Assembly (NCBI RefSeq): GCF_000283155.1
Contig: NW_004454216.1
Location: 2,367,302 to 2,431,301 of the forward strand
Direction of reading: 5' to 3'
DNA length: 64,000 nucleotides
From: Ceratotherium simum simum
Taxonomy: Eukaryota; Chordata; Mammalia; Perissodactyla; Rhinocerotidae
A program made the translations under genes and the position numbers. The notes under the pieces are model-generated. The model saw only the letters and a program-made list of their open reading frames with translations. It ran no database searches and was not told the origin of the DNA. Numbering within the stretch: the first letter of the stretch is position 1; each line of letters begins with the position of its first letter. Shown here one piece after another: positions 24,177 through 36,400 of this stretch.

Positions 24177-24476
24177 GTTGCGAAATAAATCCACAATCTT
24201 TGACATTCGGGAGATTAGAGACCCAAGTACACCATCCAGCCTCTCCTCGCTGTGTTTTGCAAACATCACAGAAGAACACTCGGTGTGGGGCAACTCAGTT
24301 GTCTTCTGCCCCCGCCTGGTGCATGCGAGGAGGAGCCCAGTTCTCTCTTGGTTCGAAATTGTTTGCTTTCGTTTCCATGGGTCATTCACTGACGTGGGGA
24401 ACCCCACCACCCAAACACCCACACCTCAAGATCTTTCAGCTCTTGGTGCTGGCTGGCCTTTTCTACTTCTGTTCAG
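24177..24476 (+). CDS. CD80: CD80 exon 2: 5' UTR plus signal peptide
   Basis: Acceptor 'tttttccttttag' precedes 24177, and donor 'gttcag|gtaagc' follows 24476. UTR to 24376, then ATG at 24377 in context ttccATGg. It encodes [15 protein letters not shown] and the hydrophobic leader ending FCS plus one base. The frame is open upstream through the whole exon, with an in-frame ATG at 24323 in poor context; I prefer 24377 because it aligns with the human start. Confidence 0.93.
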
Positions 24477-27400
24477 GTAAGCAACTTTCAGAAACTTGAC
24501 TGAGTCCACTGCTTCAGGGTTTAGAGAAAGGAGATGATGTTCTCTGTGCTGCCACCTTCTGTCACCCTGAGAGCTGGAAGGGACCTTCAGGGTATTTCAG
24601 TCCATTTTAGGGCTGAGAAAACTGAGGTCTAGGGAAGTTACAGGATCTGCCCTTGATCACACAGTAAGTCAGCAGCCAAGTTACCTCAAGAACTCAGACC
24701 TCAGAGGAAGGGTGGGACAGTGTTATTTTAACAAAACCATAAAGCTGATTCAGAAGGACAGCTTAAAGTTGTGTCTCTTCCATGAACACGAGGTGCTCAT
24801 TTACATTTTGTGATATGCTAAGGGCATTGGCCTCAGGCTCTGGTTTCCAAACTATATTTCTGTGAGACAACACAGCTAAAGTCCTCTGCTTCTAAAATTG
24901 AACAGTGATGGCCTTTCCAGTTTGAACGGGGAAAAGAAAGTAGTTGAGGCATATACAGTAATCCCCTCTTATTTGAAGTGTCGCTCTCCACGGTTTCGTC
25001 TCATATCATCACAGAAGGGGGAGTACAGTGCAATAAGATATTTTAAGAGAAACTACATTCGCATGACTTTTATTACAGTATATTGTTATAATTGTTCTAT
25101 TTTATTATTAGTTATTGTTGTTAATCTCTTACTGTGCCTAATTTATAAATTAAACTTTCTCATAGGTTTGTCTGTATAGGAAAAAACATAGTATATAGAG
25201 GGTTTGGTCCTATCCGAGGTTTCAGGTGTCCACTGGGGGTCTTGGAATGTTATCCCCCTCGGATAAGGGAGGACAACCGTAATCTTCTTAGTGTTAAATT
25301 TTCCTCTTAACATTTATTTTTATGCTTTAGGTGCTGATGCCCTTAGTCACACTGGCATCTGACATTAAGTGGTATCAGACTTAGCACAAAATTATATCGT
25401 TAGTTATTTTTAATTTACTACGTAGGTGTTTCACGTATGTCCTACAAAGAATATTTTGACTTCTAGAGGCTTGTGTCCCAGCTCAGTGCTGGACTTGGGG
25501 GGCTGTCGGGAAGGGTGGGGCTCATCCTGCTGACAGGAGGGTTCTGACTTTTTTTAAAAGTCAAACCAAACAAAAGATCTGCTTTCTGCTGAGCAGCATA
25601 CCCCCTGGTTTCCCCAGAATAAAGAAGAGGCTTTGGCTCCAGCCCGGTTTGCCAGTCTGCTAAGAGCCGAGTATCAGGGTCCTTGTCTTAGAGCTCCTTC
25701 CTTAAAACACATCTTCACTGCAGGCGTCACCTGGAACGTCTGAGGCGGGAGGGAGGGCGGAGGGCGGTGCAGGGAAGGGAAGAGGAGCTGGGGCACACAG
25801 GTTACCTGGCTGCAATGGTAGGAGTTGTTGCCCACATGTTTTACATTGTTGCTGAACCAAGAGAACCAGAGTGAAGTTTCACAATTTACACATCAGATTT
25901 TCTATCTATTTCACAGTTATTTTACATTTCCAACAGTTACAGTTTTCTTCTGGAAAGCTAGGGGAGCACTCCCAAACTAGAGTCTTCCGGGGAGTCTAAA
26001 TGAGTTAAACAACATTTAGAAGGAAATGTATATGGGCTTCCTAGACGGGGTGTGTGTATGTGTAAGAGAGAAACAATAAATGAGAGAACATATAAAAAGA
26101 AAATGAAAACCAAAGCTTTAGCAATTATACCAGGAAAATTAGTCAGAGGCAAATGGAAGGAGGTGATCTTTGAGCTAAAGAAAGATATTTAGGAAAGCAC
26201 CTTGTTCTACAGCCATATCCAGATTTGATTGTTGCTGTACTGAGTCAACAAATTAATCCATGAGCTTCTTATCGCCAAACACCTACTATGCATCAGGTAG
26301 GCCTTAAAAACTGAGCCTGGGATTCCTGCCCTCAAAGAGATTTGCGTATGTTAGTTGGAGAGGGCAAAACTACCCCCCAGGAAGCAAGTGAAGTGCAGTC
26401 AAGTGCCCAGTCTTGACTCTTAGGGCCCCAGGTCTGGGAAGGGCAGGACCAGGGTGGGCTGCAGCAGCTGAGGCCAGCTTTATGGTGAAGGGTGGGTGAT
26501 CATTTATTAATTCAGTAAATATTGAGCTTCTCCTATGTACAAGACACTTTTCTTGGTCCTGGGGACAAGTGGTGAGCAAAATTGACACGGCTTTTGGCTT
26601 CATGAAATTTATGGTCATTAGGAAGAAGATGAAAATTAATCAAATAATCACTCACATGAATATATGACCAACAAACACTGTCTTTCCCTGCTGGAGGGGA
26701 GAGTGGTGAGAGTGAGCTGAGTGAAGGCAGAAGGAGCAGTGTGTGAGGGAAACAGAGGAGCAAGGAAGTACAGATGGCCAGTGTGGGGTAGTGGCGGGGA
26801 GGGACCAGACCCCATGGGGCTTGAAGAATGTGGTCAGGAGCATTAGTGTTATTTGGAGGGCACTGGGAAGCCATGGGAGGGTTTTAATCAGGGGAGTGAC
26901 ATGGTCTGTACCAGAGCTGCTCACACTTTAGCTATACATGCCAATCACCTGGGGGCCTTGTTCAAATGTAGTTTCTAGAGGATTTTTAGGGCAGTGAAAA
27001 TACTCTGTATGATACTATAATGGTGGATACATGTCGTTATACATTTGTCAAAACCCATAGAATGTACAACACCAAGAGTGATCCCTAATGTAAACTGTGG
27101 ACTTTGGGTGATGATGTATTAATGTAGGTTCATCGATTGTCACAATGTGCCACTCTGGTGGGGTATGTTGATGGTGGGGGAGGCTCTGTGTGTGGAGGGG
27201 AGGGGGTATATGGGTATTCTCTGTACTTTCCATTCATTTTGCAGTGAACCAAAAATTGGCTTTAAAAAATAAAGTATATACATTTAAAATAATGCAGTTC
27301 CTGCTTAGGTGGGTCTGGGGTGGGGCCTGGGAATCTGCATTCTGAACAAGCACCCAGGTGACGTCGATGCCACTGGTCCACACACCTTTAGTTTGAGTAG

Positions 27401-30400
27401 TAAAGCTCTAAATGACATTTTAAAAAACCGGAGTTGCCGAAGCATAAAGAATGGCTTGTAGGGCAGCCAGAGTGATTGTGCAAAACCATCAGGAGGCTGT
27501 TTTCATAGCTCACAGTATCTGACGACAGGTTTGATGAAGAGAATGGGGTCGGCGGGAGACAGATGGACTGGAGGGTGTGTGTGATGTAGAATTGGTGGGG
27601 ATTTGCCAGACCGGCGTGTAGATGTGAGTTGTGTGTGATCTGTGGGAGACAAGACGGGGTGAAGGGGGCGGAGTACGGTTACAGAGGACTTTGTTCCAGG
27701 GCAGGGGATTTGTCACACTACACTCTCCTCTCCTGCCCTGGGTCACTTCCACCCGTCCCCAGCCATTGCTATCCAGGACAGGTGACGTCTCTTTCCTACA
27801 CAGGGTGGGACCAGCTGGGCCCCTCTCCACTTCAAGTTTGGTCTGTGGAGGCAGAAACGCTGGACTCACATACCCCAGAACCTGGTGGTTGTAGGGCAGA
27901 GGGTCTAACAGGGTAGCTCTGGGAGGGGCCCACGTGGGCAGCTTTTCCTCAGACCTGGGGTCCTTTCGGAGAGACCCAGCTCTATGGGGAGGGGAGAGGC
28001 CTTTGGTCTGACTGGGACAGGGAGGCAGGGAAGATGTTGGCCAGTAAGTCCACGGCATGAGGAACACTGAGCTGGAGGAAAAGAGAACGTCCTCAGAGTG
28101 CCTCCACAGACAGAGCCTCACCCCCACCCCATGTACTGTCCAAATGCTGCTGGCCAAGGCGTCCCACAGGCCACGGTTCTTGCCGTGACTACCCTGATAT
28201 GGGCTATTCAAGTTCCTGAGCATTTTAAAGATATAAATCCTGTTTAGCGACACACACAAAAGTAAAGATCAGATTTATACAGAGTATATAGGCTGAGCCT
28301 AAAGAGGAGAGAAAGTCGGGAGCGGTGCGAAAAGCAGGTGACGAGTCTCAAATCTGTCAGCTGCTGGAGAGCAGATACCTCTGTCCTCCTTGTGTGCCCA
28401 GCACCCAGCCCAGGGCCGACACAAGCCCCGTGGGTGCTGGTTCACTTAGTCAGAGGCACTTAGAAGTGTCTAAAAAGGTCCCTTCCATTGGAAGGATATA
28501 CACAGACCATTAATAGCAAATCTCCTGGTGGTGGGATTATAGGGGACTCTTACGCTTCTCTGTGTTTTCCATTCTTTCTAAATTGAATGTGTTTCTTTTA
28601 GAGTCAGGGAAAATCTATTTAAAAAGCACATTTAAGTCCTCAGTGAGATAATGTACATCACAGCACGTGGTGATTGAAGCTGCTGGACCCAGCTGATTCT
28701 TTTTTTTGTTGTTTTTTTTGTGAGGAAGATCAGCCCTGAACTAACATCCATGCCAATCCTCCTCTTTTTGCTGAGGAAGACAAGCCCTGGGCTAACATCC
28801 GTGCCCATCTTCCTCCACTTTATGTGGGATGCCGCCACAGCATGGCTTGCCAAGCAGTGTGTTGGTGCGCGCCCAGGATCGGAACCCTGGGCTGCCAGCA
28901 GCGGAGCACGCGCACTTAACCGCTATGCCACGGGGCCGGCCCCACAGCCAATTCTTTCTCCATTAGGAGAAGTGGTGGCGCAGCCCTGCTGACCGCTGCT
29001 GAGGTTCAACTCCGAGGAAGGGCACTGTGGCCAGGCTGCTGTGTCCACACTGTCTCCCGCCGGTTTGGAGGGATTAGGGGAGACTCATGGCTTCCTAGAT
29101 TGGGGTTTTTTTTTAAGCTATACTTTAAATTTTATTATATTTATTATTGTATCTCCCAATTTTCCTGCATTTTTTTGCAGTGGTGTAAAATTAACCATTT
29201 TAAAGTGTATAATTCAGTGGTTTTTAGTGTCTTCACAATGTTGTGAAACCATCACCACTATCTAATTTCAGAACATTTCCATCACTCTAAAAATAAACTC
29301 CATACCCATTAGCAATCACTCTCCATTTCCCTCTGCCCCATTTCCTAGTAACCACTAATCTACTTTATGTCTCTATGAATTTGCCTATTCTGGACATTTC
29401 GTATAAATGGAGTCCTACGGTATGTGGCCTTTTTCACTTAGCATAATGTTTTCAAAGTTCATCCATGTTGTAGTAAGTGTTAGTACTTCGTTCCTTTTTT
29501 GGCTGAATAATATATTCCATTGTAGAATGAGTTTTTGAGAGGCACATCGTTTGTCTAAAATTAGTGGCTTCTACACTTGTTGGCAAAAAGCTTCCTCCCC
29601 TAGGTGTTATCTGTTGGGAGTTGAAATGGTCAAGGCAGGAAGCTGGCAGAAGGGTCAGGGAAGGCAGGCGCTGAGGGAAGTGTGCCATGTCAGTGGGGCA
29701 GTTTACACACAATTTCCCAGAGAGATGAGCAGAGTCAACTTCTGTTTCTGCTTTCCCTCCTCCTCTCCTCTCATAGCCCCTGTGCCTACCAACCTGTGCT
29801 GGGTAGAGGCAGCTGATGGATCCCCCATGCCACCTGTGGGCACTTGACTCAGTCCAAGTGTCAGCCAGTTACCATGGTGATTCTGGCCCCATCCTGGGCG
29901 TGATTCAGCAAACCAGGTGCTCTGCATGAGACAAAAAGCCCCATTTAAAAAACTTGTATGGCATTTGACAGTTAACAAAGCACTTTTACATCTGGCTATC
30001 ATACGATCCCCATGATACTTATATGAAGTTAGTAGGGAGATAGTATTATGCCCATTTGCAGAAATTATACCTGAGGCCCAAGGAGGTTAACCAACTTGTT
30101 CAAGGTTATAATCCTCATATGCAGCATGTAGAACCAGATCTCCTCTCCTAATGCCTAGCCATGCATTCAGCCAATATTTATTGAGCACCTACTATGGGCC
30201 AATCCTTGTTCTAGAGTCTAGATATGGCAATGAACAAAACAGATAAAGCCCTGCTCTCATGGCCCCCTAAGTAACTACACATGTAAATATATATTAGCTG
30301 GAGACAAGCTTAAAGAGAAATAAGTAGGGAAAGGGACTAAAGAGTTGCAGGATGGGTGGGGTCAGAGTGGATGGAGTCAAGTGACATCAGTATCATGGCG

Positions 30401-33400
30401 GAGTCAGTCGTTCCCTTTGTCTCTCCCCTCTAAGTGACAACCAGTCAGACATCCAGTGACCAACAAAGGACTCCCTCCATAGCACACCAGAATGCCTGAA
30501 TGATTCATGCATCTACACATCTGAAGGTGGGGGGACTGGACCTCCAGGAGGCAGTGGAACTAGGGGAGCAGCTCCTTCCCTTTCCCCCGGCAACAGCAAT
30601 CCAAAATGTGGACCCTCACACCGGCACACACGCCAGCAACCACAGGCTGCAAGGGCAAACACGGCTCTCATGGCTTGGCCCCTCCCCCACCCCCAACAGT
30701 GGCGGGCAACGCACATGTCCTGAGGCCCCAGGACACAGTGGAGCCGGCAACCCGCCCCCTCCTCCAACCCCCTGGCAGTGATGCCAGTCTTTCCAGCAGT
30801 GGGACTACATCCAAGGCGTGAATTTCCCAGGCAGGGGTGGGGTCCCCTGATCCAAGATTCCAGAGCAGAGCATCAGTGAGTGTGCACCAGCACTGGCAAC
30901 CAGAAGCTGTGGCCCCTGCCCCTCTCAGCAGTGGTGGGTGGTGCACAGGTCCTGAAGCTTCAGGACACGGAATGGTGCCAGTGACCCAGACCCCTCCTCC
31001 CCTGGCAGTGGCACTGGTCTCTCCAGCAGTGGGGACAACAACCAAAATGCAGATTTCACTGGCAGGTGCAGGGTGCCCTCACCTGAGGTCTCAAAAATCT
31101 CACTAGTGGGTGCCAGTGACCAGAGACTGCAGGGCCAGGAACAACACTTGCAGCTTAGCCCCTACTCCTCACCCTGCAGTGGCAGGTGGCACCTGCAACC
31201 TGAGGCTTCAGGAACCACAGCAAAACCTGAGACCTAGCCCCCAGTGGCAGCACCTCTGACACCGGCTCTACCAGCAGCAGGGGCTGCATACTAGAACCCA
31301 GGCCCTTGACAGCAACAGTGACACCTGTGAACTCAGTGCCCCTGGTAAGACTGCTGCCAGCACCCCCAGATAATCCAGGAGCAGCAGTGCAGGTGGTGCA
31401 CAGGGCAGCAGCACCCAAGCCCATGGCGAACCCATGAAGAGTGAGTGGGGGAACACAAGACCTGGGTGACCCCGGGAACAGCAGAGTGCATACAGCCTGG
31501 TGACCCCGGTGGCAACACCTGATACTGCAGCAACATCATAAGCAGCAAGGCACCAGCAACCTCAAAGGCACAAGCAGCACAAGGAGGGCACACGACACCT
31601 GTAGCAGAGGCAATGGAAGGTGGAAAGTGAAAGATCTCAAATACAACCAGAAGCAGCTCAGAACCAAAGTAACCAAAGCCTTACCCAAATACGAAAGGTG
31701 GTTACTACCAGAAATGTGCCAGCAGAGGATCCACTCATCGAACACCATGAAAAACTACAGTAACGCAGCAGAACAGAAGGAGAATGATAGCTCTCCAGAA
31801 ACCAAACTTGAAGTCATAGATTACAATCTGACTGACAGAGAATTCAAAATAGCCGTCATAAAGAAACTCAATGAGTTATGAGAAAACTCAGAAAGACAGT
31901 TCAGTGAGCTTAGGAATAAAATTAATGAACAGAAGGAGTGCTTCACCAAAGAGATTGAAGCTCTAAAAAACACCAAACAGAAATTCTGGATATGAAGAAC
32001 ACAACTAATGAGATAAAAAAATAATGTAGAAAGCATAAAAAATAGAGCAGACCTTATGAAGGAGAGAATCAGTGAGCTTGAAGATAGAAACCTAGAAAAG
32101 ATCCAGGTGGAAGAGGAGAGAGAAGTAAGATTTTTTAAAAATGAAGAAATTCTTCCAGAAATATCTGACTCAGTTAGGAAAAGTAACATAAGGATTATAG
32201 ATATCCCAGAGAGAGAAGAGAGGAGAGAGCAGAGACCTGATTCAAAGAAATAGTGGCTGAGAACTTCCCAAACCTGGGGAAGGAACTGGACATACAAGTA
32301 CATGAAGCTAATAGAACTCCTAATTACATCAATGCAAAAAGACCTTCTCCAAGGCATATAATATTAAAACTGTCAAAAATCAATGACAAAGAAAAAATAT
32401 TCAGGGCAGCAAGGTGGAAGTAAATAACTACACAGGAACCCCCATTAGGCTTTCAGCAGATTTCAGCAGATAAAGAACTCATACAACTCAACAACAAAAA
32501 AACAAACAATCCGATCGAAAAATGGGCAAAGGATATGAACAGACATTTTCCCAAAGATATACAGATGGCCAACAGGCACGTGAAAAGATGTTCAACATCA
32601 CTAATTTTTAGGGAAATGCAAATCAAAACTACAATGAGATATTACCTCACACCTATCAGAATGGCTATAATTAACAAGACAAGAAATAACAAGTGTTGGA
32701 GAAGATGTGGAGAAAAGAGGACCCTCATACACTCCTGGTGGGAATGCACTCTGGTGCAGCCACCATGGAAAACAGTATGGAGAGTTCTCAAAAAACTAAA
32801 AATAGACATACCATATGATCCAGCTATTCCACTACTGGATATTTATCCAAAGAATATGAAATCAACAATTCAAAAGGGTTCATGCACCCCTGTGTTGATT
32901 GCAGCATTATTCACAATAGCCAAGACATGGAAGCAACCCAAGTGCCCATCAATGGATGAATGGATGAAGAAGATGTGATATATATATATATATATATATC
33001 TCCACACAATGGAATACTACTTAGGCATAAAAAAGACCAAATCGTGCCATTTGCGACAACATGGATGGACCTTGAGGGTATCCTGCTAAGCAAAATAAGT
33101 CAGACACAGAAAGACAAATACCGTATGATCCCACACATATGTGGAAGATAAACAAATACATAGATAAGGAGAACAGATCAGTGGTTACCAGAGGAAAAGG
33201 GGGTCGGGGGAGGGCAAAAGGGGTAAAGGGGCACATATGCACGGTAATGGATAAAAACTAGACTATTGGTGGTGAACACGATGCAGTCTACACAGAAACT
33301 GCAATACAATAATGTACACCTGAAAGATACACAATGTTAAAAGCCAATATGACCTCAATAAAATAAAAAAATAAAATTAAAAGAATTAAAAAAGAGAGAA

Positions 33401-36400
33401 AACAAAGAATAAAAAAAAAAAACAGAGGATGGAGTCAGAGAAGGCCTCTCTGATAGGGGACACCAGAGCAGACACCTGAGGGAGGTGAGGGTCTGAGCCA
33501 TGTGGATGTCTGGGGAAGGCATTGGTAGCTGTCGTGGGCCAGGTACTTTGCGGGGTTTTACGTGCATTACCTCACTGGGATTCTCATGTCCACTTTGTGA
33601 GGTAGGTGTTGCTATGTGCTATTTCACAAATGGCGAAGCGTGCTTGAAATTCCACTAGGTTTTAGGCAGTAATGCTGAGAATTCAGGGCCCTGACAGTCC
33701 CCTCCAGGGCCACCCAAGCGGACAAAACCCTTCAGGGACCTTTCAACTGTTTTCCTGTAACAGTCTGCATATAGCAGAGTCCCTGAGTAGGAAAGCCGGG
33801 TCCTGGTGGGAAACTCCAAAACGCCCAGAAGATTTTGGTTCCTCTTTTCAGTCTGGTTCTTCCTCAGCACGAGCATCTGGGCAGGGGACCTCACATAGGA
33901 ACGATGAAAAGCCCATTGATGGCGTGTTGCTGACCTTTAGAGAGACACCCACACTTCTCCTCAGATGGCTGGACAAAAACTCCTTAAGAACCATCATGGA
34001 AATTAGCTCATTTTCAGTTAAGATTTCTCCATTGTCACCATATGTCAAAATCGGTTAGAAATCCTGGATTCTTTTTGGGTGGGAACAAACAGACTGGTGG
34101 GGAAAAACCCTATTATTTAGGACCCTAGATGAGTAAGCTGCTTTCTGTCATCGTGTCTGTCCGGCCCAAAGCAAGACCAGACATAACTCCTGTCAGGTAT
34201 CTGACATAACCCCTGAGTGAGATGAAAGGGACCAGAGGGTAGAAAGGAGGGTGAGGGGAGGGAGACAGAGGAAAGGAAGTTCTTACAGACGTCCTGCTAT
34301 GTACTAGGGACTTTTCTATTTATATCATTATGTTGAATTTAATTTTACAAGGATCCTGAGAGACAGGATCATACCCTTTTTATAGATGAGAAAACAGATT
34401 AAACAGTAAATGGCTGAGCTAGAACTAGAAACCAAGTCAGTAGGAAGCCATAGTCCATGCTCCTTCTACATATGATTTTGCTTTCATTGTATCCCTTTTT
34501 GAAGAGAGTTCGGGTTATTTAGCTATTATATGCTCCTCTCAAGTATATGTTTTCATTTCTTCCCTCGTTTCAGTTATATTCCCTAAAGCTGGGATTGGCA
34601 AGTTTTAGCACAATTGACAAAAGGGGTGCCTTAGATCATTCTGAATTACCTCACATTGCTAGGAAAGTACCCACCATCACAAAACTCTCTTCCTAAATGC
34701 TGTGGCGGGGCCACATCCAGTCTGACGGAGGTCTGGTGAGATGGAGAGGTGCTGGTGCCCCACTATCCTGCTGTCCAAAAAGAGAAAGTGCCTGGAAATG
34801 AGATCCTCAGACATGGACCTCCCCAAGGGACTGTGTGTGGCTCCAGGGCATACGGGGAGGGGAAGACACAGCATGGTAGCATTGGGTGGGCCGGGGAGAG
34901 GGCAGCTGTGAAAGATCTTGGGGCTTAGGGGGACTCTGCTTTTAGGTCAAGCACAGCATGGGAAAAGTGACTATGCCTTATGACCCAAAAAATCAGAAAA
35001 TATAGTCTGACAAGGGATTTTGGTGCTACTGATGAGTACTTAGGAGCTACAAAGAGATGGAATTTGGATGCTGAAATGTTGGTATTTCTCGGATATACTG
35101 ATGGGAAAATGGGCAGAATGTTTTAAGTGGGGACCCTCTAGCAAAACTAGACTTTAGGTCAGGTGATTGCAGATAGTCAAGAGAGCTAAAAACAGGATAT
35201 AGATCCATTTAGGGTAGCTGAAGAGGGCATAAATGGTCCAGAGGTATAACCAAGCCTTGTCTAGTGGGGATGAGGGGAGTCATTTCAGCCTGAAGTCATG
35301 GGGTCAATCAGGCCTGGAAGGAAAAGAACTCTATTTTTCAAAGCAAAAGAGCTCAGTGGTGGGGCTGGCCTGGGGTGCAGGCAGTGTTGGCTTACTTATT
35401 CTTGAACTGGGGCCTAAAATTGGGGAAACCAGTAAACAAGGAGAATGGCCTGGAAAGCCTGGGCCAGAAAGTATAAAACTGGGGCAGTTTCCTTTCCCGG
35501 GCTTGGTTTCCTCATCTGTCAAATACAACCACTAAAATGAATGATCATGGAAGTCCCTTCGAGATCTCACGTTCCATAACTATGACTTCCATATCCACCT
35601 GGGGCTGAGCACATTGTCTACCCATAGTTGGCGCTCATATGTTAGTCTCCTCAAGTCCCTCTTCTAATGGGACTAGCGGACCTTCTCCCTTACTGACCAT
35701 CCACAGATAAAGAAAATGTGGTATACTCTACATACAATAAATATATTATTCATTATCATCGTTATCATTCCTTAAAAAGGAAGGAGATGGTGGCACATGC
35801 TAAAACGTGGATGAACCTTGAGGACATTATGCTAAGTGAAAAAAGCCAGTCACTAAAAGACAAATATTGTCAGATTCCATTTATATGTAGTATCTAAAGT
35901 AGTCAAATTCATAGAAACAGAAAGTTGAGTGGTGGTTACCAGGGACTTCTGGGAGGAAGAAAGGGGGTCATATAATTGTACAGGGTTCCAGATTTGCCAG
36001 ATGAAAAAGTTCCAGACATCTGTTTCACAACAATGTGAATATACTTTACACTACCGAACTGTTCACTAAAAAATCAAACTGAACTCTCTGATCACGCTTA
36101 GTCACTAGATACAACACCCTGAGTTCTGTTACTGCCAGCCCTGAATTCTTGTTTGTGCAGGGATCTGTATTTAATAAATATAAAATCTTGTTCTGTTTGC
36201 TTCTCCTTAGGCATCATCCAGGTAACCAAGACAGTGAAAGAAATAGCAATACTGTCCTGTGATTACAACATCTCCACCGATGAACTGAAGAGCGTTCGCG
36301 TCTACTGGCAAAAAGATAACGAAATGGTGCTGGCTGTCATTTTCGGAAAAGTACAGGTGTGGCCCAAGTATGAGAACCGCACCTTCACTGACATCACCAA

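Larger units (their letters stand above)
24477..36210. other. CD80: CD80 intron 2 (11.7 kb)
   Basis: Separates the signal-peptide exon from the IgV exon. It contains Tigger, L2, nested MER5A/L1, ERE and a 3-kb L1, listed separately, plus MIR remnants at 24575-24690, 29960-30100, 33540-33650 and 34300-34440. No other exon is recognised. Confidence 0.7.

Noticed and set aside
30668..31593. Overlapping open frames on both strands with Cys/Gly-rich or Pro-rich products
   Set aside because: They are within the G+C-rich tandem units of the L1 5' UTR.
31821..32357. 178-codon minus-strand hydrophobic open frame
   Set aside because: It is the antisense of the L1 ORF1 coiled-coil region; A-rich sense codons read as Phe/Ser/Leu on the other strand.
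32980..33000. (TA)n microsatellite
   Set aside because: It is an internal expansion within the 3' part of the L1, not an independent feature.
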